DNA from: Cymbidium sinense
Lineage: Eukaryota; Streptophyta; Magnoliopsida; Asparagales; Orchidaceae
Direction: 5' to 3'
Assembly: GCA_021442155.1 (NCBI GenBank)
Contig: CM038216.1
Coordinates: 92,615,666 to 92,679,665 of the forward strand
DNA length: 64,000 nucleotides
Of the stretch, positions 45,330-57,880 are shown piece after piece. The position numbers were made by a program, and so were the translations under genes. The first letter of the stretch is position 1, and every line of letters starts with the position of its first letter. A model generated the notes under the pieces. It searched no databases. It was given only the letters and a program-made list of their open reading frames with translations, and was not told the origin of the DNA.

Positions 45330-46860
45330 CTTCTCTTTTTATACTTCAACCAAAACTAATGATGTATTTGTTCAAATTACATCATCTTAACATTGTAATC
45401 AACATTTAATTATTTGTGATGGTGCAAGCTCAAACTACCTATACAATATCATGCAAAATAAATTATATTATTAATTAACACACTATATTTTATTATAATA
45501 TATGATGTTATATTATAATTTGATATAATATAATATATCGTCTAACATTACACCTTATTAGAATCACTTAAAAGGAATAAATAAATAAATTTTCTCAAAA
45601 TCTGAATAATGTTCATTTTAGATGTACGTTAATTTTCTATTAGAAATGGTACAAAATAGCATAATTTTTGTGTTTCTTCTTGGTGTGTGTCATGAATTTG
45701 GCAAAATTATTCCATCTCAACCTTTAAATTAACATTTTTTGTGAGTTTTGACCCAATGTATTATAACAAATGTAAAACATACTAAAATGTACAATAACAT
45801 TTAGTAACACACCACCACATTCATATATATGTGAAGTTATACTATTATGTATATTATATGTTAATATGTTTTCATATAATATATTATCTAACATTAAACC
45901 TTAAAATGAATTACTTTAAGCAAAAAAAATATAAAATTTGGATGAAAAATGAACATTTATTTTTGGTACAAAATTCCAATCTTTTGATTAAATGACACAC
46001 CATAGCACACCCACAATGATGTTCCCTAAAGCGCACCTTAAATTTGTCCAAATCCTCTCATCTTAGCCTAAAAATTAGAATTTTTATGAATTATACCAAT
46101 ACAAACTCTACTACATCAAACAATAACAAACTAAAATATGCTTAACAATAAGTAGTAATACACAATAATATTCTATAATGCTTGATGCTACACTATGTTA
46201 TGGCATCATATATTATAATACACTATAACATATTAAATTATATTATATTGCATATCACATTACAAGGGATTTCTTAAGATAAAAAATCATAAAATTAGTC
46301 TAAATAATAAAAAACTATATATTTTAGTTGTATCACTTACATATTTTAAATTAAAATAATATATTATGATGCCATGCTCTACCAATTATGAATTTGGGCA
46401 AATTCCACCATTTTGAAGTCTAAATTAACATTTTTATAAATAATGCTTGTGTAGCTTGTAAAATATTAAAAGAATTTAAAATTCATAATATATTATGATA
46501 TATGATGCTATATTATGCTACAAGATATAATATTTATTTTGAACATAAAATCTTACTTTTTTCACTATAAGTGGTGTAGTACACCTTTGGTACTACAACC
46601 TAATTCCCACTACAAATTTAACAGATTTCATCATCTGAATTATTAAATCAATATTTTTATTATTTATATTCATATAGACTATAAGGCACAATACCATAAT
46701 ATACTAAAAAATTTCAAAACATCTTATAATATCAAAAAATACATCACTAAATGCTCAAATATGCTATTTAATATATGGTATTATAAAATGATTTAGGTAA
46801 AAGTATTTAAATCTTTAATAGTCAAAGGAAGATATTTTCTTTAGCTACCATAACTATGAT
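45330..46860 (+). repeat. About five diverged tandem copies of a ~345-bp AT-rich repeat
   Basis: A module beginning 'gaatttggcaaaatt' and running through 'aaattaacattttt', and a second landmark of type 'taatatattatctaacatta', recur with drift. The first is near 45,366, 45,697, 46,040, 46,385 and 46,612; the second near 45,535, 45,885 and 46,235. Spacing is ~330-355 bases, with the last unit shorter. Very AT-rich with many TATA/ATAT words. No ORF. It is unlike the telomere-like satellite, which starts again at ~46,905. Confidence 0.72.
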
Positions 46861-47179
46861 AGAATTAGGTTATTCTTTAGATCTACTCCTAATGACATCT
46901 TTATTAAAGGTTTAGCTTTTAGGGTTTAGGGTTAGTTTTAGGGTTTAGGGTTTAGGGTTAATTTAGGGTTTAGGGTTTAGGGTTTAGGGTTTAGGGTTTG
47001 TTTAGTGTTTAGGGTTTAGGGTTAAGGGTTTAGGGTTTATAATTTAGGGTTTAGGGTTTAGGGTTTAGGATTTACTGTTTAGTGTTTAGGGTTTAGGGTT
47101 TAGGGTTTAGGGTTTAGGGTTTTACTTTTAGTTTTAGGGTTTAAGTTTTATTTTAGGGTTTAGGGTTTAGGATTTAAGG
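46861..47179 (+). repeat. TTTAGGG-rich start of array 2
   Basis: Telomere-like DNA resumes with several near-perfect runs (about 46,960-47,005; 47,092-47,127). Same strand polarity as block 1. Leads into the T-tract of fragment F. Confidence 0.88.
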
Positions 47180-47624
47180 TTTTTTTTAATAGAGATTAAA
47201 TTAAGATTCAACATTTTTTCTTTTTGATTTCATCAACCAAGTAGCACCCCAGGTTTTCTAAGACACAAGCGATGACATAGATAAAAAATTAGCACCATTA
47301 GAGTAAATCAAAAATGCTAGATAAGTAAAGTCATCTCTACTGTAAAGGCATAATTCCATAAGGTTCATTGTCTTTCTCTCTCTAGTTCCCATCAGAACCA
47401 TCACCACCTCTCGAGTAACGAGATATGCCATTCATATCCCCGATCTCTTTTACCATCACCACAACAACTGTAACTTCCATCGCTCCTCCCACCTCCGTAA
47501 CCACCATTCCTCCAACCACCACCTCCATATCCACTAGCACATCTAGATCCCCCACCATCGCCTTACCACCACCCTGCTGGGCCCGAGCTGGACTAGATGT
47601 TCTGTCAAGGTTCTACCCATTCTT
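47180..47624 (-). pseudogene. GR-RBP 3' fragment F
   Basis: Full-type copy: T-tract (poly(A) remnant), complement of the 3' UTR, Gly-rich tail and the same 5' limit (CCCATTCTTA/AGG at 47,624). Part of the RRM end is deleted, since the AQSRS-coding part is missing next to the final NLDRT-like remnant. The plus frame 47,425-47,691 (Thr/Ser-rich) is the antisense shadow. Confidence 0.87.
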
Positions 47625-49166
47625 AAGGTTTAGGGTTAGTTTAGGTTTAGTTTTGTGTTTAGGGTTTCAATTTTATGGTTTAGGATTGTAGGTTTTAGGA
47701 TTTAAGGTTTTAGGGTTTAGGTTTTAGGGTTTGGGGTTTATGTTTAGGGTTTAGGGTTTAGGGTTTAGAGTTATGGTTTTAGGGTTTAGGTTTGTAGGTT
47801 TAGGGTTGTAGGTTTAGGGTTGTAGGTTTAGTGTTTGGGGTTTAGGATTAGTTTTAGGGTTTAGGGTTTAGGGTTTTTTTAAAAAAATAATAAAGTAAAC
47901 TGATAGGTTTGGGTTTATTTAGTCAATTTTTTGTTTATTTGAGTTTATTTTATTTTTAATTTAGGTTTATTTTTTATTTTTATTTAGTTTAGTTTATTTA
48001 TTTTAGTTTAGGTTTTTTATTTTACTTTATTTTTTAGGTTTAGGTTTATGCTTTAGTTAAGTTTTATTTTTATTTTATTTTTTAAGTGTAGGTTATATTT
48101 TTTATTTTTAGGTTTAGATTTATGTTTTTATTTTCTTTTTTTAGGTTTAGGTTTTAGGTTTTCTTTTTAGGTTTATTTTTTAGTTCGGTTAGGGTTTAGG
48201 TTTATTTGTAGTTTATTTTATTTTATTTAGTTTAGGTTTAGGTTTTGGTTTTATTTACTTTAGGTTTAGGTTTAGATTTTATTTATTTAAATTTAGTTTA
48301 TTTTAGTTTAGGTTCAAGTTTATTTTAGTTTTAATTTAGGTTTAGGTTTTCTTTTAGTTTAGGGTTTAAGTTTTATTTTTTATTTATTTTTTAGTTTTAT
48401 TTTCAGAATTTTTTTAGGTTTAAGTTTTTATTTAGTTTTTTAAATTTTATTTTAGGTTTATTTTTTTAGTTTTATTTTATTTAAGTTATTTATTCTTAGG
48501 TTTAATTTATTTTTTGTTTAGCTTAGGTTTTTATTTATTTTAAATTAGTTTATTTTTATATTTTATTTTTTATTTTTTATTTTAATTTCAGTTAGGTTTT
48601 TTATTTATTTTATTTTTATGTTTTATTTAGTTTAGGTTTAACTTATTATATTTTTAGGGTATAACATTTAGGGTTTAAGGTTTAAGGTTTAGGGTTACAG
48701 GGTTTAAAGTTTTAAGGTTTAAGGTTTAGCATTAGGGTTTAAGTTTTAGGGTTTAGGGTTTAGGGTTAACTTAGGGTTTAGGGTTTAGGCTTTAGGGTTT
48801 AGAGTTTTTAGGGTTTAGAGTTTAGGGTTTAGAGTAGCTTTAGGGTTTTAGGGTTTAAGGTTTAGGGTTTTAAAGTTGTAGGGTTTAGGGTTTAGGGATT
48901 TGGGTTTAGGGTTTAGGGTTTAGGGTTTAAAGTTTATGGTTTAGGGTTTAGGATTCATTTAGGGTGGATTTAGGGTTTTTTAGGGTTTATGGTTTAGAGT
49001 TTATGGTTTAGGATTATAGGTTTAGTGTTGTAAGACTAGGGTTTAGGGTTTATGGTTAATTTTAGGGTTTAAGGTTTAAGGTTCAAGGTTTAGGATTTTG
49101 AGGGCTTAGGGTTTAGGGTGTAGGTCTAAGGTTCAAGTTTTATTTTAGTGTTTAGGGTTTTTGGGG
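47625..49166 (+). repeat. Telomere-like satellite array (block 2a)
   Basis: Heptamer-rich 47,625-47,875, landmark near 47,885, T/A-rich to ~48,650, heptamer-rich to 49,166: one basic unit with an expanded heptamer part. No gene. Confidence 0.88.
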
Positions 49167-49457
49167 TTTTTTTTAATGGAGAATAAATTCATATTCAACA
49201 TTTCTTCTTCTCGATTTAATCAACAAAGTAACATACTAAGTTTTTTAAGACACGACATAGATAAGAAATGAGCATGCATAGAGAAAATAAAAAATTCTAG
49301 ATAACTAGAACTGTCTCCACTGTAAAGACAGTTCCATAAGAAGCAGATCTAATCAGCCCTTCTTCAGTTTTTCTTGTTCCCATTAAAACCACCCCGGCCT
49401 CTCGAGTAGCGAGATCCACCATCATATACATGATCTCTCCCTCCACCACAAATACAG
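49167..49457 (-). pseudogene. GR-RBP 3' fragment G, shortened
   Basis: T-tract, 3' UTR and the last codons (complement of the SRYSRGW-like end). The Gly-rich tail is cut at 49,457 ('ccaccacaaatacag'), after which T/A-rich satellite follows without any heptamer block. A secondary deletion removed the 5' half of the fragment and the adjoining repeat. Confidence 0.85.
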
Positions 49458-50791
49458 TTCCATGTAGTTTAGTTTTTTTATTTATTTCAATTTATTTTAT
49501 TTTTTATTTATATTTAGGTTTATTTTTTATTTTTATTTATTTTAGTTTAGGTTTTTTATTTTAGTTTATTTTTATGGTTTAGGTTTAGGTTTCAATGTAT
49601 TTTTTAGTTGAGTTTTTATTTTATTTTTTTTATATTTTTAGCTTTTATTTTTTATTTTTAGGTTTAGGTTTTTATTTTTTATTTTTTTAGGTTTAGGTTT
49701 TAGGTTTATTTTTAGGTTTTATTTTTTAGTTTAGGTTTATGTTTATTTTTAATTTATTTTATTTTATTTAGTTTAGGTTTAACTTTAGGTTTAGTTTATT
49801 TTAGGTCTACGTTTAGGTTTTATTGATTTTAGTTTAGCTTCTTCAAGTTTAGGTTTAGGTTTATTTTATTTTGTTTATTTTATTTTTATTTTACGTTTAA
49901 GATTTTTGTAAGTTTAGGATTTAGGTTTAATTTTAATTTATTTTTAGGTTTATTTATTAGGTTTAAGTTATTATTTAGCATTTATTTTATTTTATTTTAG
50001 GTTTATTTTATTTTTATTTTATGTTTAGTTTTAATTTTATTAAGCTTTTTTCTTAGTTTTATGTTATTTTTAATTTAGTTTAGGTTTTTCTTTATTTTAT
50101 TTTAATTTATTTTTATTTATTATTTTATTTTATTTTTAGATTTATGTTTAGGTTTAGGTTTTAGTTTAGGTTTTTATTTTATTATTATTTTTATTTTATT
50201 TAGCCTTAGGTTTTTTTATATATATTATTTTTAGGTTTTATTTAGTTTAGGTTTAGGTTTTCAATTTTTATGGGTTTAGGGTATAGGGTTTAGAGTTTTA
50301 GGGTTTTGGGTTTAGTGTTTAGGGTTAGGGTTTAGGGTTTAGGGTTTAGGGTTTAGTGTTTAGGCTTTAGGGTTTAGGGTTTTGAGGGTTTAGGGTTTAG
50401 GGTTAACTTAGGGTTTATGGTTTTGGCTTTAGGGTTTAGAGTTTTTAGGATTTATGGTTTAGGGTAAGTTTAGGGTTTAGGGTTTAGGTTTAGGGTTTTT
50501 AGTTAGTGTTTAGGGTTTATAGTTTAGGTTTAGCATTTAGTTTAAGTTTAGAGTTTAGGGTTTAGTGTTTTTGAAGGTTTATGGTTTTAGTTTTTAGGGT
50601 TTCTTAGGGTTTAGCATTTTGGATTTAGGGTTTAGGGTTTAGGGTTGTAGGTTTAGGATTGTAGGATTAGGGTTTATGGTTTTGGGTTAGTTTACGGGTT
50701 TAGGGTTTATGGCTTTTAGGACTTAGGGTTTAGGGTTTATGGTTTAGGTCTAAGGTTCAACTTTTAGTTTAGGGGTTAGGGTTTTTGATTT
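49458..50791 (+). repeat. Telomere-like satellite array (block 2b)
   Basis: T/A-rich to ~50,270, then heptamer-rich with many variants to 50,790. No gene. Confidence 0.88.
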
Positions 50792-51203
50792 CTTTTTAAC
50801 AGAGAATAAATTTAGATTCAACATTTCTTCTTTTTAATTTCATCAATCAAGTAACAGTTTTCTAAGACACGATATATATAAGAAATGAACATAGAGTAAA
50901 TCAAAAACCCTAGATAACTAGAATAATATCCACAAGACATGGTTCCATAAGCAACATATCGGATCCCTTTCTCTAGTTCTCATCAAACCACCCCTCTCAG
51001 AAAGATCCACCATGATATCCCTAATCCCTCCCCTAGCTGTATCCTCTCCTCCTCCCTCCATAACTACCATTACTCTAACCACCACCTCTAGGTCCCCCAC
51101 CACCACTACGATAACCGTCATCTCATCCATCACCTCCACTACCAGATCTAGACTGAGCCTGCTTGACAGTGATGTTCCTATTATCAAGGTTCTGTCCATT
51201 CTT
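50792..51203 (-). pseudogene. GR-RBP 3' fragment H
   Basis: From its 5' limit on the minus strand it reads GQNLDNRNITVKQAQSRSGS, GGDG, a stop, DDGYRSGGGGPRGGG, a stop and SNGSYGGRRRGYS. This is the clearest match to the end of a GR-RBP RRM (RNITVxQAQSR) followed by the glycine-rich tail. Premature stops and loss of the rest of the RRM show it is dead. 3' UTR and a short T-tract are present. The 93-codon minus frame (50,918-51,199) is a shifted reading. Confidence 0.9.
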
Positions 51204-54200
51204 AGGGTTTAGGTTTATTTTTTTAATTTATTTCATTACTTCAGATTTAGGGTTTTGGGTTAGGGTTTATGGTGTAGGGTTTAGGGTTTAGGGTTTAGGG
51301 TTTCAGGGTTTATGCCTTCAGGGTTTAGGGTTTAGGGTTTAGGATTAGGGTTTAGGGTTTAGGGTTTATGATTTAGGGCTTAGGGTCATAGGTTTAGGGT
51401 TTGACGTTTAAATTTAGTTTTAGGGTTTTAGGTTTAGGGTTTAAGATTTAGGGTTTAAGGTTTTTTTTTTTAATTAAGTAAACTAGTAGGTTTAGGTTTA
51501 TTTAATTTATTTAGTTTATTTTTTATTTATTTTAGTTTATTTTATTTTTTATTTTTACTTATGTTTATTTTTTTATTTTCATTTATTAAAATTTATTTAT
51601 TTTATGTTTATTTACTTTAGTTTAGGTATTTTATTTTAGTTTTTTTTTGGGGCATAGGTTTATTTTTTAGTTGAGTTTTATTTTTATTTATTTTATTATT
51701 TAGGTTTAGGTTTTACTTTTTATTTTTAGGTTTAGGTTTAGGTTTTTATTTTATTTTTTTTAGGTTTAAGTTTTAGGTTTTTATTTTAGGTTTATTTTTA
51801 GGATTAATTTTTTAGTTTAGGTATAGGTTTATTTTTAGTTTATTTTATTTTAGTTAGTTTAGGTTTCATTTATTTTAGGTTTAGGTAAGGTTTTATTTAT
51901 TTTAGTTTAGGTTTAAGTTTATTTTATTTTGTTTATTTTATTTTATTTATTTTATTTTTATCTTAGGCTTAGGTTTTTTTAGTTTAGAGTTTAAGATTTA
52001 TTTTTTATTTATATTTAGGTTTAGGTCATTATTTAGTTTTTATTCTATTATTTTTATTTTACATTTAAATTTAATTTTATTAAGGATTTTAATTCTTAGT
52101 TTTATCTTATTTTTTTAGTTTAGTTTAGGTTTTACATTATTTTATTTTAGTTTATTTTTATTTTTCTAATTTATTTTATTTTTAGGTTTAAGTTTTAGTT
52201 TATGTTTTTATTTTATTTTATTTTTATTTTATTTTAGTTTATGTTTTTTTATATATATTATTTTTAGGTTTGATTTAATTTAGGTTTAGGTTTTTAGGTT
52301 TTTAGGTTTTTAGTGTTTAGGGTATGAGGTTTAGGGTTTATGTTTAAAATTTTAGGGTTTAGGATTTAGGTTTAGGGTTAGGGTTTAGGGTTTAGGGTTA
52401 TGGTTTAGGGTTTACATTTTAGGGTTAGTTTAGGGTTTAGGGTTTTAGGGTTTAGGGTTTAGGGCTTTGGGTTTAGGGTTTAAGGTATAGGGTTATAGTT
52501 TTAGGGTTGTAAGTTTAGTGTTTAGGTTCAGGGTTAGTTTTAAGGTTTAGGGTTTAGGGATTAGGATTTATGGTTTAAGGCTTTGGGTTATTTTAAAAAA
52601 AAATTAAGTAAACTAGTAGGTTCAGGTTTATTTAATTTATTTACTTTTATTTTATTTTTTATTTTTTTACTTTATTTTTTATTTTTATTTAGGTTTATTT
52701 TTAGTTTAAGGTTATTCATTTTAATTTAGGTTTTTTATTTTAGTTTATTTTTCAAGTTTAAGTTTATGTTTATTTTTTAGTTTACTTTTATTTTTATTTA
52801 TTTTTTAGGTGTATGTTTTATTTTTTATCTTATTTTTTTAGGTTTAGTTTTTAGGTTTTTATTTTAGGTTTATTTTTAAGTTTTATTTTTTAGTTTAGGT
52901 TTATGTTTATTTTTAGTTTATTTTATTTTATTTTGTTTAGGGTTTAGGTTTAATTTATTTTTGGTTTAGGTTTTATTTATTTTAATTTAGTTTACTTTAG
53001 TTTAGGTTTAGGTTTATTTTATAATGCTTATTTTAGGTTATGTTTTTTTTTAGTTTAGGGTATAGGTTTTATTTTTTATTTATATTTAGGTTTTATTTTC
53101 AGTTTTATTTTTTAGGTTAAGGTTTTATTTAGTTTTTATTTTATTTTTATTTTACGTTTAGTTTTTATTTTATTTAGTTTATCAAGATTTATTTTATTTT
53201 TAGGTTTAAGTTTTAATTTTTTTATTTAATTATATTTTTAAATTTAGGTTTAGGTTTAGGTTTATGTTTTAGTTTAGGTTTAAATTTTTGTATTTTTTTA
53301 TTTTATTTGAGTTTAGGTTTTTTATTTATTTTATTTTTAGGTTTTATTTAGTTTAGGTTTAGGTTTTTAGGATTTTAGGTTTTTAGAGTTTAGGGTTTCA
53401 TGTTTAGGCTTTGGGGTTTATGGTTTAAGGTTGTTTATTTTAGGGTCAAGTTTTAAGATTTAGTGTTTAGGGTTTAGGGTTTACAGTTTAGGGTATATGG
53501 TTTTAAAATTTAAGGTTTAGGGTTTGGAGTTGTAGGTTTGGAGTTCAGGGTTCAGGGTTTAGGGTTTAGGGTTTAGGGTTAGTTTTAGTGTTTTAGGTTT
53601 AGGGTTAGGTTTTTTTTTTAAATTAAGTAAATTTATAGGTTTAAGTTTATTTAGTTTATTTTTAATTTATTTTAGTTTATTTTATTTTTTATTTTTATAT
53701 AAGTTTTTTCTAATTTTTATTTAGTTTAGTTTATTTATTTTAGTTTAGGTTTTTTATTTTAGTTCATTTTCTTAGGTTTAGGTTTAGGTTTAGGTTTATT
53801 TTTTTAGATTAGTTTTATTTTTGTTTTATTTTTCAGGTCTAGATTTTGTTTTTTATTTTTAGGTTCAGGTTTTGGTATTTATTTCATTTTTTTTAGGTTT
53901 AGGTTTTAAGTTTATTTTTAGGTTATAATTTTTAATTTAGGTTTACATTTATTTAAAGTTTATTTAATTTTTTTAGGGCTTAAATTATTTTAGGTTTAAG
54001 TTTAGGTTAAGGCTTAGTTTATTTTAGGTTTAGGTTTAGGTTTTATTTATTTTAGTTTAACTTATTTTAGTTTAGGTTTAGGTTTATTTAATTTTTATTT
54101 TAAGTTTAGGGTTTAGGTTTTATTTTTTCTTTACTTTTAGGATTATATTTTAGGTTTAGGTTTTTATTAAGTTTTTATTTTATTTTATTTTATGTTTTTT

Positions 54201-54670
54201 TTAATTTTACTTAGGTTTAGTTTTTATTTGATTTAGGTTTTTTATTTTTTTAGTTTAGTTTATGTTTTTATTTATATTATTTTAGTTTAATTTTTATTTT
54301 ATTTTTTATTTCTTTTTTAGGTTTAGGTTTAGCTTTTAGTTTAGGTTTTTATTTTATTTTATTTTGGTTTAGGTTTTTTTACTTAATTTATTTTTAGGTT
54401 TTATTTAGTTTAGGTTTATCTTTTTAGCTTTTTAGGGTTTAGGGTTTAGGGTTAGTTTAGGGTTCAGAGTTTGGGGTTTAGGGTTTAGGATTTAGGGTTT
54501 AGTGTTTGGGGTTTAGGGTTTAGGATTTAGGGTTTAGGGTTTAGGGTTTAGGCTTTAGGGACTAGGTTTTATGGTTTAGGGTTCAGGGTTTAAAGTTTTA
54601 GGATTTAGGGGTTATGGTTTAGGTTTTAGATCTAAGGTCCAGGTTTTAGATTAGGGTTTAGGGCTTTTGG
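51204..54670 (+). repeat. Telomere-like satellite array (block 2c), three basic units
   Basis: Landmarks near 51,470, 52,600 and 53,620 give spacings of ~1.13 and ~1.02 kb, the clearest evidence of the basic unit. Each unit has a heptamer block, T-tract, landmark and T/A-rich block. None of the internal boundaries carries a GR-RBP fragment until 54,671. No gene. Confidence 0.9.
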
Positions 54671-55144
54671 TTTTTTTTTAATAGTGGACAAATTCAGATT
54701 CAACATTTCTTCTATTTGATTTCATCAATCAAGTAACACACTAAGTTTTATAAGACACAAGTAATGACATAGATAAAAAATGAGGATGCATAGAGAAAAT
54801 CAGAAACCCTAGATAACTAGAACTATCTCCATTATAAAGACAATTCCATAACCAGCAGATTGGTTCAATTGTTCTTTAGTTTCTCCATTTCCCATCAAAA
54901 CCACCCCGGCCTCTCGAGTAGTGTGATCCGCCTTCATATCCCTGATCTCCCCTCCGAAGATGGTTGTATCCATCCATCCTCCCGCCTCCATAATCACCAC
55001 ATGTCCCACCACCTCCCCATCCACGACCTCCAGATCCCCACCACCACTGCAATAATTGCTGCCTCCGTCTTCACCTTCACCATTAGATCTAGACTGAGTC
55101 TTGTTGATGATGACATTCCTACCATCAAGGTTCTGCCCTTTCTT
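54671..55144 (-). pseudogene. GR-RBP 3' fragment I
   Basis: Full-type copy with nine-T tract, 3' UTR, Gly-rich tail and RRM end (NLDGRNVIINKTQSRS-like on the minus strand). The 5' limit is at the standard mRNA position (CTTTCTT/AGGG, 55,144). Frames of 71 codons (54,809-55,024, minus) and 99 codons (54,860-55,159, plus) are shifted and antisense readings respectively. Confidence 0.88.
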
Positions 55145-56555
55145 AGGGTTTATGTTTAGGTTTATTAGGTTTTAGGGTTTAGGTTTATTTTTAAATTTAT
55201 TTAGTTACTTTAGGTTTGGGTTTAGGGTTTGGCATTTAGGGTTTAGGGGTTAGGGTTTGGGTTTAGGGTTTAGGGTTTAGGGTTTAGGGTGTAGGGTTTA
55301 GGGTTTAGGGTTTAGGGTTTTAAGGTTTATGCTTTTAGGGTTTAGAGTTTAGGGGATTAGGGTTTAGGGTTTAGGGTTTAAGGTTTAGGGTTTAGGGTTT
55401 GGTTTTATAGGTTTAGGGTTTAGGGTTTAGCATTTAAGGTTTAAGGTTTAAGGTTTAGGGTTTAGAATTTAGTGTTTAGGGTTCTTTTTAAAATTAAGTA
55501 AACCAGTAGGTTTTGGATTATTTACATTATTTAATTTATTTAGTTTATTTTATTTTTAATTTTTATTTAAGTTTATTTTTTATATTTATTTATTTTAGTT
55601 TATTTATTTTAGGTTTTGTATTTTGGTTTAGGATTTTTATTTTAGTTTATTTTTTAGGTTTAGGCTTAAGTTTATGTTAATTTTTAAGTTGAGTTTAATT
55701 TTTATTTTATTTTTTAGGTTTAAGTTTTATTTTTTATTTTTAGGTTTAGGTTTAGGTTTTTATTTTATTTTTTTAGGTTTAGGTTTTAGATTTATATTTT
55801 AGTTTTTATTTTTTAGTTTAGGTTTAGGTTTATTTGTAGTTTATTTTATTTTATTTTATTTAGTTTGAGTTTGGTTTAAGTTTAATTTATTTTTGGTTCA
55901 GGTTTATGTTTTATTTATTTTAGTTTGGGTTTATGTTTAGTTTATTTTGTTTATTTTATTTTTATTTTAGCTTTAGGTTTTTTTTATTTTAGGGTTTCGA
56001 TTTTATTTTCTATTTATTTTCAGCCTTTACATTTAGGTTTATTTTATCAGTTTAGGTTTTGATTTAGTTTATATTTTTCTTTAGTTAAAGTTTATTTTAT
56101 TTTTATTTTATGTTTAGTTTTAATTTTATTAAGGGATTTTTAATACTTAGTTGTATTTTATTTTTTTAGTTTAGTTTAGGTTTTCTTTATTTTATTTTGT
56201 TTATTTTTAATTTTTATTTTATTTTATTTTAGGCTTAGGTTTTAGTTTAGGTTTTTATTTTATTTTATTATTTTTTTATCTAGGTTTGCATTTTTTTATT
56301 TATATTTTTTAGGTTATATTTAGCTTAGGTTTAGGTTTTTAGGTTTTTACGGTTTAGGGTATAAGGTTTAGGTTTTTCTTTTATTTTATTATTTTATTTT
56401 ATCTAGGTTTGCATTTTTTTATTTATATTTTTTTAGGTTATATTTAGTTTAGATTTAGGTTTTTAGGTTTTTAGGATTTAGGGTATAGGGTTTAGGGTTT
56501 TAGGGTTTAGGATTTTAGGGTTTAGGGTTTAGGGTTTAGCATTTAGGGTTTAGGG
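55145..56555 (+). repeat. Telomere-like satellite array (block 2d) with a ~120-bp tandem duplication
   Basis: Heptamer-rich 55,200-55,480 with several clean runs, landmark near 55,490, then T/A-rich. A ~120-bp piece containing 'ctaggtttgcatttttttat' is present twice in tandem (about 56,256-56,370 and 56,376-56,492). No gene. Confidence 0.86.
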
Positions 56556-56860
56556 TTTTTTTTTAAGAGAGAATAAATTCATATTCAGCATTTCTTCTTT
56601 TTGATTTCTTCGACCAAGTAACACACCAAGTTTTCTAAGAGAGAAGCAATGACATAAATCAAAAATATGCATGTGTAGAGCAAATAAAAAACCCTAGATA
56701 ACTAGAATTATCTCTACTTTAAGACCTAGTTCCATAAGCAGCAGATTGGATCAACCGTTATTCAATTTCTCTAGTTCCCATCAGAACCACTCTGGCCTGT
56801 CGAGTAGGGGGATCCACCATCATATCCCCGACCTTGCCCTCCACCACCACCACCATCTAT
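56556..56860 (-). pseudogene. GR-RBP 3' fragment J, shortened
   Basis: T-tract, 3' UTR and the C-terminal codons; cut in the (CCA)n-like complement of the Gly tail ('ccaccaccaccaccatcta') and followed by 'ttttgggttttatttttag'. Fragment K has the identical cut, so J and K descend from one secondary deletion. Confidence 0.86.
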
Positions 56861-57580
56861 TAATTTTGGGTTTTATTTTTAGTTTAGTTTAATTTTTATT
56901 TTATTTTTTAGGTTTAGGTTTTACTTTTATTTTTATGTATAGGGTTATGTTTTTATTTTATTTTTTAGGTTTTGGTTTAAGGTTTTTATTTTAGGTTTAT
57001 TTTTAGGTTATATTTTTATAGTTTAGGTTTAGGTTTATTTTAAGTTTATTTAATTTTATTTAGGGTTTAGATTTAGGTTTAGGTTTAGTTTATTTTAGGT
57101 TTAGGTTTAGGTTTTATTTATTTTAGGTTTGGGTTTAGGTTAATTTTAAAAATATATTAGGTTTATGTTTTTTTTTATTTAGGGTTTTGGTTTTATTTTT
57201 TATTTAATTTTAGGTTTATTTTTAGGTTTGCATTTTTATTTAGTTTTTATTTTAAACTATATTAAGTTTATTTTTTTATTTAGATTTAGCCTTTTTTTTA
57301 TTTAGGTTTTTAAATTTTTAGTTTAGTTTAGGTTTTTATTTATTTCATTTTAGTTTAGTTTTTATTTTTTATTTTATTTTCTTTTTATGTTTAGGTTTTA
57401 GTTTTGGTTTTAGTTTAGGGTTTTATTTTTTTTATTTTTTTTTATTTTGGGTTAATTTTTTTATTTATTTTATTTTTATTTTTTATTTAGTTTTGGTTTA
57501 GGATTTTAGCATTTAAGGGATTAGGGTTTATGTTTTAGGTCTAGCGTTCAGGTTTTAATTTAGAATTTAGAGTTTTGGTA
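56861..57580 (+). repeat. T/A-rich satellite between fragments J and K
   Basis: Lacks the heptamer block and landmark of a standard unit. Repeats after fragment K, making J plus this segment (56,556-57,580) one unit of a ~1.0 kb tandem duplication with 57,581-58,520. Confidence 0.85.
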
Positions 57581-57880
57581 TGTTTTAAGAGGGAATAAAT
57601 TCAGATTCAATATTTATCCTTTTTGATTTCATCAACCAAGTAACACACCAAGTTTTTTGAGACATAAGCAATGACATAGATCAAACATGAGCACGCATAG
57701 AGCAAATCAAAAACCATAGATAACTAGAATCATCTCTACTTTAAGACCAAGTTCCATAAGCAGCAGATTGGATCAATCATTTTTTAGTTTCTCTCATTCC
57801 GATCAGAACCACTCCAGCCTCACGAGTAGCGGATCCAGCATCTTATCCCCGATATTTCCCTCCACCACCACCACCATCTA
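57581..57880 (-). pseudogene. GR-RBP 3' fragment K, shortened (tandem duplicate of J)
   Basis: Same truncation as fragment J and the same following sequence. Its T-tract is degraded (TGTTTTAAG). The plus frame 57,768-58,004 is a composite shadow. Confidence 0.86.
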
